DNA of 13,160 nt from an uncultured Pseudomonadales bacterium (GTDB taxonomy: Bacteria; Pseudomonadota; Gammaproteobacteria; Pseudomonadales; Cellvibrionaceae). Each line of letters opens with the position of its first letter. The first letter of the stretch is position 1. Of the stretch, positions 1 to 7,824 are shown piece after piece. Location: contig CALIUX010000157.1 of NCBI GenBank assembly GCA_938048505.1, forward strand, positions 1 to 13,160. Direction: 5' to 3'. Both the position numbers and the translations under genes were made by a program. The notes under the pieces were generated by a model, which did not search any database, was not told the origin of the DNA, and was given only the letters and a program-made list of their open reading frames with translations.

Positions 1-1088
1 ACTCCGCGCGTAAACTCGCGAACAGCCTGAATAACCGAATCAATAGGATGCCCATCTTGTAAAAAGATTTTTTCAAGGGCCTCTAAACCAAATTCTTCTG
101 CTTGCTGATTTTTTGCTTCATTCACGCCATCCGTAAAAATATAAAGGCGAGAACCCAGTGGGAATTGATGCAACTCAAGCGAGCCATTGAATTCATCCTC
201 CTCCAAAATACCCATGGGCATATGCTGAGCATTGATTTTTTGCAATGAGGGCTGGCCTGGCACTTTACATAAGATGTCATTCATTCCTCCTACCCAAAAC
301 TGTGCCTTTTGGCCCGTCGGATCAATGTAAATAAGTGCTGCACAAAAAAACATTTCTGAGGGCAGAAGCTTTAACAGTCGCCGATTCATCAGCGATGCCA
401 TATAAGTAATGCTTTCTTGTTTGGCTGCACAATCATAAAAAATACTGGAAACAGGCAATGAACCCAGTGCAGCCGATAAACCATGACCAGTAAAATCACC
501 CACCAATAAGTACACTCCGCCACTGGGTGATGGGGCAGATAACAGAATATCGCCATTAAAAAGAGAGGCAGGTGAAGTATAGAGGGTGATGTTTTGACAA
601 ACCGTATCAACACTTTCGCTATTATTGCGAAAAATATGCTCTACTACCTGATGCTCTCTTTCCATAAGCTTTTGGTGGTAGCGCAACTTATCATTGGCTG
701 ACTTCAAACCTTTGTACATTTCTTGATTACGAATATGAGCCCGTAATCGAGAAACTAATATCGCTTCATTGATAGGCTTAGGAACGAAATCATCGCCGCC
801 TGCATCCAAGCACCTCACCAGCACTTTGGGATCATCAAGAGCGGTTACAAATATAATTGTGGCTAGGCGGTTATCGGCATATTCCTTGATTTTGCGTGTT
901 GCATCAATGCCATCCATATTGGGCATATTAATGTCCATCAATATTAGTTCAATGGCCTGGTCGCTCAAAAAAACATCAATGGCATGCTGACCATCAAAAG
1001 CCTGAAGACTTTCAATCCCTTCATCTTCTAGAACATAACTCAACAACTCTCGGTTATAGGCATGATCATCAACAATGAGAACCTTCAT
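1..1088 (-). CDS. Response regulator with SpoIIE/PP2C-type phosphatase output domain (3' end outside window)
   Basis: Reading from the ATG at 1088 gives 362 uninterrupted codons to the window edge. The first ~120 residues form a receiver domain: acidic pair D7-D8, phospho-acceptor D52 in MDINMPNMDG, T82 and K104 (PKP motif). A linker with helical, coiled-coil-like character (about 125-165, QEMYKGLKSANDKLRYHQ) leads into a PP2C/SpoIIE-like Ser/Thr phosphatase domain. Its metal-binding signatures are GDFTGHG (197-203, D198) and FTDG (318-321, D320). Such proteins dephosphorylate an anti-sigma-factor antagonist when the receiver is phosphorylated. The STAS protein immediately upstream, with a 33-nt gap, is the obvious substrate. 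A Shine-Dalgarno TAAGG sits about 7 nt before the ATG. The arrangement resembles Pseudomonas HsbR, which also carries a C-terminal HATPase/kinase domain; whether one exists here cannot be seen. The domain call is secure and the HsbR equivalence is inference. Confidence 0.9.
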   Translation of the reverse strand, partial: MKVLIVDDHAYNRELLSYVLEDEGIESLQAFDGQHAIDVFLSDQAIELILMDINMPNMDGIDATRKIKEYADNRLATIIFVTALDDPKVLVRCLDAGGDDFVPKPINEAILVSRLRAHIRNQEMYKGLKSANDKLRYHQKLMEREHQVVEHIFRNNSESVDTVCQNITLYTSPASLFNGDILLSAPSPSGGVYLLVGDFTGHGLSAALGSLPVSSIFYDCAAKQESITYMASLMNRRLLKLLPSEMFFCAALIYIDPTGQKAQFWVGGMNDILCKVPGQPSLQKINAQHMPMGILEEDEFNGSLELHQFPLGSRLYIFTDGVNEAKNQQAEEFGLEALEKIFLQDGHPIDSVIQAVREFTRG

Positions 1089-1121
1089 GGCTATACCTTA
1101 GAGCGTACGAGCAATGAATAA

Positions 1122-1448
1122 TTACTCAATGACAAACCGCTGATCAAAATGCGATATCGTTAATATTTTTCGAATTTGCTCATTAATAGATATAATTTTT
1201 ATCTTGACACCGGTATTTTTAAAGTGGCTTTTAACATTAAGTAGCATGCCCAATGCGGAGCTATCCATATAGCGCGTACGCTTAAAATCGATACTAATAT
1301 TATCAACAGCATTGGCATCAATTGATTCATAGCAGACTCTAAATTCATCTATTCGCTTAAAATCAAAAACATCATCCAAAATAATCGCAACATCTCTGTC
1401 ACCTACTGCTTCAACATTAACGGATGGATGTCTTTCAGTGTCAAACAT
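1122..1448 (-). CDS. STAS-domain anti-sigma-factor antagonist (HsbA/SpoIIAA-like)
   Basis: This is a small 108-residue protein that is a single STAS domain throughout. The diagnostic motif is YMDSSALGMLL at 60-70. One of Ser63/Ser64 corresponds to the serine that a cognate anti-sigma kinase phosphorylates in SpoIIAA-type antagonists. The strand IDFKRTRYMDSS before it and the KIKIISINEQIRKILTIS tail fit the fold. In partner switching, the unphosphorylated form binds and sequesters its partner and the phosphorylated form releases it. The phosphatase-response regulator directly downstream is the likely enzyme that dephosphorylates it. In Pseudomonas the analogous HsbA acts on the anti-sigma factor FlgM; that target here is inference. 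The ATG at 1448 has a good TGAGG ribosome site 7 nt upstream. The gene is first in a probable two-gene operon. Confidence 0.9.
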   Translation of the reverse strand: MFDTERHPSVNVEAVGDRDVAIILDDVFDFKRIDEFRVCYESIDANAVDNISIDFKRTRYMDSSALGMLLNVKSHFKNTGVKIKIISINEQIRKILTISHFDQRFVIE

Positions 1449-1582
1449 TCTTAAGCCTCAACTAAAACGTGAACCAAATTGAGAGTATAGATTAACAGGG
1501 ACTAGATAACATCATCAACGAATGTTTCATCAAAGTCATACATTTATATTGAAATATAATTCAAGGCATCCTTACCTTAATG

Positions 1583-1622
1583 ACTCAATAACTATCAAAA
1601 TGCTCTCTAATAGTTATTGAGT
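1583..1622. repeat. 13-bp perfect inverted repeat downstream of trpS (possible weak terminator)
   Basis: ACTCAATAACTAT at 1583-1595 pairs perfectly with ATAGTTATTGAGT at 1610-1622 across a 14-nt loop. It starts 16 nt past the trpS stop codon, where a terminator would be expected. However, the stem is AT-rich and no T-run follows it on the minus strand, so it is not a canonical intrinsic terminator. It may instead be an mRNA 3'-end-stabilising hairpin or a protein-binding dyad upstream of the STAS gene. Confidence 0.5.
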
Positions 1623-1637
1623 ATGCTAAGAGGAGTT

Positions 1638-2642
1638 CTAACTGAGCGGGCGAATACCAACAGCTTGTTTGACATCTGCCAACAGGGAACGGCTATAAGA
1701 ACGTGCTTTTTCTGCGCCATGCAAGAGAGTCTCTTCGATTTGCTTAGGATTCGCTAAGAGTGATTCGTATCGTTCTCTTGCCTCAGCAATTTCATCATTA
1801 ATCAAAGCACCTAACTGCTTTTTGGCTTCTCCCCATGCAATACCGTCAGCAAAAGCCTGTCGCATTTCTGCGGTTTGCTCTGGCGTTGAAAAAGCTTGCC
1901 ACATTTGAAATACCGTTGAGGTATCAGCGTCTTTGGGTTCACCCGGCTCAAGCAGGTTAGTCTTAATTTTGTTGATCGACTTCTGAAGCTTTTTAGGCGG
2001 CAAAAACAGAGGAATCGTATTGCCGTAGCTCTTGCTCATTTTGCGGCCATCAAGCCCTTGCAAAACCGCCACATCATCCTCAACAACAGCCTCTGGCAGA
2101 GTAAACACTTCACCAAAATGATGATTAAAGCGCTGAGCAATATCTCGCGCCATTTCCACATGTTGTATTTGATCTTTACCAACAGGGACTTTATGCGCGC
2201 CAAACATTAATATATCCGCAGCCATTAAAACGGGGTAACCATATAACCCCATTGTAATGCCAAAATCAGCGTCTTGCTTCTCTTCTAAATTAGACGCAAC
2301 GGCAGCTTTATAAGCATGCGCACGATTCATCAACCCTTTGGCTGCCATGCAATTGAGTACCCAGCACAACTCTGAAATTTCTGGCACATCAGATTGGCGA
2401 TAGAAAACCGTCATATCGGGATCTAACCCTAGAGCCAACCAAGTCGCTGCAATTTCTAAAGTAGACTGTTGAATCTTATCTGGCTCATGGCACTTAATGA
2501 GCGCATGCAGATCGGCCAGAAATAAAAAACTTTCGTTATCCTGCTGCTGACTGGCCTGAATGGCCGGACGGATTGCGCCAACGTAATTGCCAAGATGCGG
2601 CGTTCCTGTTGTGGTAATCCCAGTTAAAACACGTTCAGACAT
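1638..2642 (-). CDS. trpS: Tryptophan--tRNA ligase
   Basis: This cytoplasmic class I aminoacyl-tRNA synthetase charges tRNA-Trp with tryptophan using ATP. At 334 residues it has the usual bacterial length. The N-terminal [14 protein letters not shown] (7-20) is the HIGH-type signature, here TPHLGNY, in the form typical of Pseudomonas-like TrpS. The conserved core segment [18 protein letters not shown] runs from 141 to 158, and the KMSKS loop is exact at 201-205 ([10 protein letters not shown]). The ATG at 2642 lies 13 nt after the apeB stop, with only a weak TTGGA ribosome site, so it is probably cotranscribed with, and perhaps translationally coupled to, apeB. It is the last gene of the tsaB-uppP-apeB-trpS series. 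I see no tryptophan-type attenuator ahead of it. All key motifs are intact. Confidence 0.97.
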   Translation of the reverse strand: MSERVLTGITTTGTPHLGNYVGAIRPAIQASQQQDNESFLFLADLHALIKCHEPDKIQQSTLEIAATWLALGLDPDMTVFYRQSDVPEISELCWVLNCMAAKGLMNRAHAYKAAVASNLEEKQDADFGITMGLYGYPVLMAADILMFGAHKVPVGKDQIQHVEMARDIAQRFNHHFGEVFTLPEAVVEDDVAVLQGLDGRKMSKSYGNTIPLFLPPKKLQKSINKIKTNLLEPGEPKDADTSTVFQMWQAFSTPEQTAEMRQAFADGIAWGEAKKQLGALINDEIAEARERYESLLANPKQIEETLLHGAEKARSYSRSLLADVKQAVGIRPLS

Positions 2643-2655
2643 ACAAATGGTCCAA

Positions 2656-3936
2656 TCAATAATAATTTAAAAATGCGGTCAATAACCGATTAAGTAAAAT
2701 GGGGTCATGGGCGCCGGCTAATTCCCGAATAGAGTGCATTGCAAAAGTTGGCACACCAATATCCAGTGTTTCTATACCTGTTTTAGCCGCTGTCATTGGG
2801 CCAATTGTGCTGCCACAACGCATATCACTACGCACGACAAAACTCTGAATAGGAACATTCTCTTGTTGTGCAAGCAAACGAATACGTGAGGACATTGCAG
2901 GCTGCGATGCATAGCTTTGATTAGCATTAAACTTGAGTACTGGGCCATCATTTAAGAGCGGGCCGTGGCTGTCATCATGCTTTTGAATAAAGTTAGGGTG
3001 AACGCCGTGTGCATTATCAACACTCATCATCATCGATTGGGATAAGGCTCGCTGTCGCGCTTCAGTATTGGGTAATAAGCGCTCCAAAACGCACTCTAAA
3101 AAATTACCATCAGCCCCTGCTGTCGAGCAACTCCCCACCTCTTCGTGATCATTGAGAACAACCAATGAGGTCACCTCACCCGATGCCTGCAAGAGACTTT
3201 CGATGGTCACATAACAGCTCAACAAATTATCAAGGCGGGCGCAGCTAATAAACTCTTGATTCAAACCCACTTCTGCACCAGCTTGCACATCATAAAAGCT
3301 CAATTCGAAATCGAATACTTGTGCTACATCATGCCCTGAATCACGTAAATACGTCGCAAGCCAATCCCTAAAGGTCATATCATCATCAGCAAAGCGCGTC
3401 TGCCATAAAATAGGAGGCAGCTGATCTTGCGGGTTAATAGTACGCTGTGTATTCGCTTCACGATCAAGGTGAATAGCGAGGCTAGGAATAACGGCAACGG
3501 GCCGCTCAATATCAACAAGTAAATGGTGCAATTCACCGCGACTATCGGTCACACTCACCTGCCCTGCAAGTGATAAATCCCGATCAAACCAAGGCGCCAT
3601 CAAAACACCGCCATATATTTCAACACCGAGCTGCCTATAACCTTTACGGGTTATATCAGGAGCCGGCTTGACTTTTAAGCACGGGCTATCAGTATGCGCG
3701 CCTAACAAGCGTAGACCAGTTTTTTGCATAGGCTGTTTGCCATATACAAACGCGACAAGAGAGCTGTCTCTACGCGTTACAAAGTATTTCTGACCCGTTT
3801 CAAGAGACCAATCATCGGCTTCATTCAATTCAGTGAATCCCGCTTTCAGTAAACGAGATTTTGTATTAAGCACAGCATGAAAAGGCGTAGGAGAACGCGA
3901 AATATATTGCAATAGGTCCTGATTAAAAGCCGACAT
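2656..3936 (-). CDS. apeB: M18 family aspartyl aminopeptidase
   Basis: This 426-residue metallo-aminopeptidase of family M18 (aminopeptidase I/DNPEP type) should remove N-terminal residues, preferentially acidic ones, from peptides in the cytoplasm. The conserved landmarks are present in order: SPTPFHAV (15-22), LLGAHTDSP with H81 and D83, ARLDN with D236, NDHEEVGS with the catalytic E265 and ligand E266, [11 protein letters not shown] with D307, [11 protein letters not shown] with D371, and FAMHSIRE with H401. Assignment of metal ligands (H81, D236, E266, D307, H401) follows the known family pattern. Length is typical of bacterial ApeB. The ribosome site AGGA overlaps the TAG stop region of uppP, so the two genes are tightly linked and probably cotranscribed. 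No signal peptide is visible. The true substrate range is not determinable from sequence. Confidence 0.95.
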   Translation of the reverse strand: MSAFNQDLLQYISRSPTPFHAVLNTKSRLLKAGFTELNEADDWSLETGQKYFVTRRDSSLVAFVYGKQPMQKTGLRLLGAHTDSPCLKVKPAPDITRKGYRQLGVEIYGGVLMAPWFDRDLSLAGQVSVTDSRGELHHLLVDIERPVAVIPSLAIHLDREANTQRTINPQDQLPPILWQTRFADDDMTFRDWLATYLRDSGHDVAQVFDFELSFYDVQAGAEVGLNQEFISCARLDNLLSCYVTIESLLQASGEVTSLVVLNDHEEVGSCSTAGADGNFLECVLERLLPNTEARQRALSQSMMMSVDNAHGVHPNFIQKHDDSHGPLLNDGPVLKFNANQSYASQPAMSSRIRLLAQQENVPIQSFVVRSDMRCGSTIGPMTAAKTGIETLDIGVPTFAMHSIRELAGAHDPILLNRLLTAFLNYY

Positions 3937-3949
3937 AATAAGAAAAGTC

Positions 3950-4747
3950 CTAGATATACACTAATGCTAATAAAAATGCGCCCAATAAGAGCCGGTAAAT
4001 CACAAAAGGCAACATACCTAAACGATTAATGAAAGCGAGAAAATAATAAATGCATGCGTAAGCACTTAACCCCGATACAACCGAGCCGATAATGAGGGCT
4101 TGCCAATCAACACTGGCTGACGCAATCAAATCAAGAGAAAGTAGTGCCGAGCTAAGTACAATAATTGGAATAGATAATAAGAAAGAGAATCGTGCTGAAT
4201 CCTGCCGAGAAAACCCCAACAATAAGGCAGCCGTTATCGTAATACCGCTACGTGATGTGCCCGGCAGTAATGCTAATGCCTGTGCGCACCCGATAATCAA
4301 CGCCCCCATCAGCGTTAACTCTATCAACCGCTTTTGCCCTTTATTTTTTACATCAGCAAACCACAGTAACAACCCAAATACTATCATTGTAAGAGCTATC
4401 ACTAGCGATGAGCGTAGATTAGCTTCTATAAACTCTTTACCCAACAATCCAACCACACCTGCTGGAATCGTCGCCAAAATAATAAACCAACCTAACTGCG
4501 CATCATGATTAATGCCACGACCAACAAACTGTCCAAACCAAGCGCATGTTAAATTTGTGATATCTTGCCGAAAATACAATAGCACGGCAACTAACGTTCC
4601 CAAGTGAACGGCTACATCAAATGCTAATCCTTGGTTAGGCCAACCTAGTACTTGGCTCGTTAAAATCAAATGAGCAGAGCTTGATATCGGTAAAAATTCT
4701 GTAATCCCTTGGACCAAAGCAAGAATAATAGTTTGAAAAATATCCAT
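3950..4747 (-). CDS. uppP: Undecaprenyl-diphosphate phosphatase (UppP/BacA family)
   Basis: This is an integral inner-membrane enzyme of 265 residues that converts undecaprenyl diphosphate to undecaprenyl phosphate, the lipid carrier for peptidoglycan and other envelope polymers. Loss or overexpression in relatives alters bacitracin sensitivity. The first catalytic motif QGITEFLPISSSAHL spans 13-27, with E17 and H26 matching the essential Glu and His of E. coli BacA. The second motif is LLPGTSRSG at 160-168, with R166. The remainder is a series of hydrophobic helices (for example 85-102, 113-131, 144-160, 190-208 and the C-terminal LLLGAFLLALVYI). The start ATG at 4747 has only a weak AAGTG-like ribosome site, 41 nt after the tsaB stop. 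Its position between tsaB and apeB suggests cotranscription but no direct functional link. Confidence 0.96.
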   Translation of the reverse strand: MDIFQTIILALVQGITEFLPISSSAHLILTSQVLGWPNQGLAFDVAVHLGTLVAVLLYFRQDITNLTCAWFGQFVGRGINHDAQLGWFIILATIPAGVVGLLGKEFIEANLRSSLVIALTMIVFGLLLWFADVKNKGQKRLIELTLMGALIIGCAQALALLPGTSRSGITITAALLLGFSRQDSARFSFLLSIPIIVLSSALLSLDLIASASVDWQALIIGSVVSGLSAYACIYYFLAFINRLGMLPFVIYRLLLGAFLLALVYI

Positions 4748-4788
4748 AAAATAAACACTTAAATAGAAGGAAACTAATGAGCCATACC

Positions 4789-5553
4789 TTAACGCGGCCG
4801 AATGGGTTGTCTTTTATCCCACGCTACAGAGTTACGGCAATAACATAAATCTACTTTAGAAGGATTTTCACCCTTATGGCCTGCCGCAAAGTGCTGCATT
4901 GCCAAACGTAACACAGATCCGGCATCGGACTGTGTAGAAATAGGTACAAGCTCTAATGCCTGAGCAGCAGACTGCGCAAAAGGCACTCTAAGCCATGCAT
5001 CACCAACCAGCAGTATATTATCTTGGTCAATTTCAGACAGTGCGGCGACAAAATCTTTCTCGCCAGAGACTAAGGCCGTCTTTTGCGACAAAGGAGAAAG
5101 CGCCGATGCATAGTGCCCCCAATAGATCTCATTCATACGAGCATCCATTATTGGCAAGTAGGTTAGACGATTATTATCTTCGTATTGCTCTGCACAGTGT
5201 TCTGCCGCTGGCTTTTGGTTCGCTACTGATTCCTGCACAGTTACTGACTCCACCATGGCAGCAAGCGAATTAACAGGAATGATATTTTTTTGTACAGAAA
5301 ATGCTAATCCTTGCGCCGTACTTAAAGCAATGCGTAAGCCTGTGAAAGAGCCTGGACCTACGGCACAAGCAATGGCATCAAGCTGCGATAAAGATAAGTC
5401 TGCTTCTTGAAGCACAGATTCAACAAAAGGCAATAAATAGGTTGCGTGAGCACGAGGCTCATGACTTACTCGAGTTAAAGTGGAGCCGTTGGGCAAACTT
5501 AACGCAACAGAACACGCGTCTGCACTGGCATCTAAAGCTAGTATAAGGCTCAT
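4789..5553 (-). CDS. tsaB: tRNA threonylcarbamoyladenosine biosynthesis protein TsaB
   Basis: TsaB is the non-catalytic partner that stabilises TsaD in the t6A37 modification complex (TsaB-TsaD-TsaE) acting on ANN-decoding tRNAs. The ASKHA-fold N-terminus reads MSLILALDASADACSVAL, followed by GPGSFTGLR (66-74) and DARMNEIYW (137-145), all TsaB hallmarks. I chose the ATG at 5553 (254 residues) because family members begin a few residues before ILALD. The in-frame upstream codons at 5613 and 5586 lie inside the terminator hairpin and a candidate -10 box. Compared with E. coli TsaB (231 residues), about 20 extra polar residues sit around 103-130, just before the DARM motif. A convincing ribosome site is lacking. 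It appears to be first in the tsaB-uppP-apeB-trpS series, directly after the terminator of the AT-hook gene. Confidence 0.94.
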   Translation of the reverse strand: MSLILALDASADACSVALSLPNGSTLTRVSHEPRAHATYLLPFVESVLQEADLSLSQLDAIACAVGPGSFTGLRIALSTAQGLAFSVQKNIIPVNSLAAMVESVTVQESVANQKPAAEHCAEQYEDNNRLTYLPIMDARMNEIYWGHYASALSPLSQKTALVSGEKDFVAALSEIDQDNILLVGDAWLRVPFAQSAAQALELVPISTQSDAGSVLRLAMQHFAAGHKGENPSKVDLCYCRNSVAWDKRQPIRPR

Positions 5554-5584
5554 CGATTCAAAGGTTAGTGATTGATGGGCGCAC

Positions 5585-5613
5585 ATTGTAACCGCATAGC
5601 CTAATACACACAA
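5585..5613 (-). promoter_or_regulatory. Candidate sigma-70 promoter for tsaB
   Basis: On the minus strand, TTGTGT (5613-5608) and TACAAT (5590-5585) are separated by 17 nt. The -10 matches the consensus at 5 of 6 positions and the -35 at only 3 of 6. Transcription would start near 5578, about 25 nt before the chosen tsaB ATG. The -35 overlaps the downstream arm of the preceding terminator. This is a consensus match by eye only. Confidence 0.3.
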
Positions 5614-5647
5614 AAAAGCCTGCTAAATAACAGGCTTTTTTGTGTGT
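5606..5647. terminator. Strong intrinsic terminator after the AT-hook gene (bidirectional form)
   Basis: A perfect 17-bp stem (5606-5622 with 5631-5647) encloses an 8-nt loop. The core GCCTG/CAGGC is flanked by a run of six A on one side and six T on the other, so it reads as hairpin plus T-tract on both strands. On the minus strand it lies 79 nt past the stop codon at 5727 and should end the AT-hook transcript before tsaB. Confidence 0.9.
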
Positions 5648-5726
5648 CACACTGAATCTAAAACAATCGCAAGAGCACAGGAGGTCAAATACTAACTAAG
5701 CAGTAAACCTAAAATGCTCCAAACAA

Positions 5727-6497
5727 TTATTCAGCAGCAGTTTCAGCAGGCGCTGGAGCCGCCTTTGGCGGACGACCACGACGCTTAGGAGCATCTGCCT
5801 TTGCTGCAACAGCAGGAGCTGAAGCTTTAGGTGGACGACCACGGCGCTTAGGCGCACCGGAAGCAGCAGGCTTAGGCTTAGTAGCCTTTGCTGGCGCTGC
5901 TTTTTTAGCAGGCTTAGTTTTTGCGGTAACAGATTTAGTCACAGCAGCAAGTTTGGCTTTTGACTTTGCTGATGCAATCTTTAGTTTTTTAGCATCAGCT
6001 GCACTACGCACTTTTTCCCACTTTTTGGTATAAGCCGCAACAGCTTTTGCCAAATCAGCTTCTGCAGACTCTGCAAGCTTAGTTTCTAATGCTGTGATGC
6101 GAGCTTCTTCTGCTGCTTTCACTTCATCAATCTTAGCAAGACGCTTAGCTGCTGTAACATCTGCTTTCGCTTCAGTTAAAACAGTACGCGCAGCCTTAAC
6201 CGATGCAGCAACAGGGGCTACTTTTGATTTAGCCGTTGCAGCTGTACGCTTAGCAGCAGCCGTTTTGGTTTTAGCTGCTTTTTCAGCCGCCGCATTGGCT
6301 TTATCACGAAGAGCTGCCAACTTAGTTGCCAACTTCTCAATATTAAGTTCCGCTTTAGCCAGTGCTTTTTCTGCGCTAGCTAAAGCAGGGTTAACTTTTG
6401 CTGCAACAGGTGCGGCTTTTGTTTTTGCAGGACGACCAGCACGCTTTGCGGTACTCGCTTTAGCAGGACGGCCACGCTTTTTTGCTACATTCGCCAT
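5727..6497 (-). CDS. Lys/Ala-rich AT-hook, histone H1-like DNA-binding protein (AlgP-like)
   Basis: This 256-residue, strongly basic, low-complexity protein is dominated by Ala and Lys with Pro. AT-hook cores (GRP within basic residues) that bind the minor groove of AT-rich DNA occur at both ends: KRGRPAK at 7-13, RAGRPAK at 19-25, and two identical KRRGRPPKA copies at 217-225 and 238-246. The middle (about 38-80 and 130-165) is Ala/Leu/Glu/Lys-rich with heptad-like spacing, for example AEKALAKAELNIEKLATKLA, suggesting long helices or a coiled coil. The whole resembles eukaryotic H1 tails and AlgP-type regulators of Pseudomonas, so a nucleoid-associated or regulatory role is likely but inferred. 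The ATG at 6497 has a strong AGGAG 7 nt upstream. The gene is isolated: terminator after, 493 bp of AT-rich DNA before. Such repeats tend to vary in number between strains. Confidence 0.85.
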   Translation of the reverse strand: MANVAKKRGRPAKASTAKRAGRPAKTKAAPVAAKVNPALASAEKALAKAELNIEKLATKLAALRDKANAAAEKAAKTKTAAAKRTAATAKSKVAPVAASVKAARTVLTEAKADVTAAKRLAKIDEVKAAEEARITALETKLAESAEADLAKAVAAYTKKWEKVRSAADAKKLKIASAKSKAKLAAVTKSVTAKTKPAKKAAPAKATKPKPAASGAPKRRGRPPKASAPAVAAKADAPKRRGRPPKAAPAPAETAAE

Positions 6498-6631
6498 TTT
6501 GTTTCTCCTCTCTCTAAATAGGGTACGCCTTTCGAAACCATAGCAGAAAATTTCAGAACCAAGACATACAAATAGAATATTATTTTAAAAAACCATTATT
6601 TGCACGTTATTTTCTTTAAAAAAGGCTAATT

Positions 6632-6659
6632 TTCTATTTTTTTATGTAAAAAAATAGAA
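6632..6659. repeat. 13-bp A/T palindrome with 2-nt centre
   Basis: TTCTATTTTTTTA (6632-6644) is the exact reverse complement of TAAAAAAATAGAA (6647-6659), separated by TG. It lies about 140 bp upstream of the AT-hook gene start. The stem is almost wholly A/T with no GC core, so an intrinsic terminator is unlikely; a cruciform or a minor-groove protein site is more plausible. Confidence 0.55.
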
Positions 6660-6934
6660 TTAAGACAATCAAAAGATGAAAATAGATAAAATTTATTGGC
6701 AATGGGAATTATTTCTAATCATGAAAAACCATTGATTAAATTCCATATTAAGAAAAAAACATCATTTTCATCAAAGTATATCGTCATTTATCAGGGCAAA
6801 TAATCAGCGCGCTACCCTTGCACAAGTACCTGAGTAAAACACAAGACAGAGAACAATTGATGGTATCGCGCCTTTACGTTAATACTGCCTACCAACATAA
6901 TTTTCATAGAAGAAACTTTAAAAACCAGCACATT

Positions 6935-6974
6935 AAAAAAGAAAAAGCAGGTCAATGCCTGCTTTTTCTTTTTT
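6935..6974. terminator. Intrinsic terminator of adk
   Basis: A perfect 17-bp stem pairs 6935-6951 with 6958-6974 around a 6-nt loop. The GCAGG/CCTGC core is extended by A-rich and T-rich arms. On the minus strand it lies about 17 nt past the adk stop codon and ends in a T-rich run. The symmetry means it could also work for plus-strand transcripts. Confidence 0.9.
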
Positions 6975-6990
6975 TGGAGGAAGAGGGAAG

Positions 6991-7647
<657 letters not shown>

Positions 7648-7731
7648 CTAATGGTTAAAATAAGTCATTTGGATATCTCTGGCGATCCCAGTAAAGTATA
7701 GGCTAGTCAAGCAAAGTCCAGATAGACAAAG

Positions 7732-7759
7732 AAAGGCGCGTACGATACACGCGCGCTTT
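7732..7759 (-). terminator. Probable terminator of the relA-mazG transcript
   Basis: On the minus strand, AAAGCGCGCGT (7759-7749) pairs with ACGCGCCTTT (7741-7732) with one bulged base and a 7-nt loop, followed by TTTCTTTG. The stem is GC-rich and lies about 65 nt past the mazG stop. A smaller hairpin, CACCTCTAAGAGGTG, at 7781-7795 lies between them. Confidence 0.65.
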
Positions 7760-7824
7760 AAGTTTCTCAAGATAATGGCGCACCTCTAAGAGGTGAGGTA
7801 TCAAAAACAACAAAATAAAGCCAA

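Larger units (their letters stand above)
6498..6990. other. Very AT-rich intergenic region between the AT-hook gene and adk
   Basis: These 493 bp contain no credible gene on either strand. The left two thirds are rich in A- and T-runs (for example near 6584-6600, 6613-6625, 6635-6660 and 6750-6760) and should include the AT-hook gene promoter, though I cannot single one out. The right end holds the adk terminator. It is a candidate site of curved DNA and of binding by the AT-hook protein itself. Confidence 0.6.

Noticed and set aside
1638..2655. Tryptophan attenuator or leader peptide ahead of trpS
   Set aside because: Only 13 nt separate trpS from apeB; no leader or Trp-codon cluster exists.
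4092..4508. Open frame of 138 codons on the plus strand, opposite uppP
   Set aside because: It lies entirely inside the well-supported uppP gene and has no recognisable protein features.
5554..5613. Upstream extension of tsaB to in-frame start codons at 5613 or 5586
   Set aside because: The extension lies in the terminator hairpin and candidate promoter and adds residues not found in the family.
6094..6543. Open frame of 149 codons on the plus strand, opposite the AT-hook gene
   Set aside because: It is an Ala/Val/Leu-rich mirror of the Lys/Ala codon pattern of the real gene, with no ribosome site and no domain.
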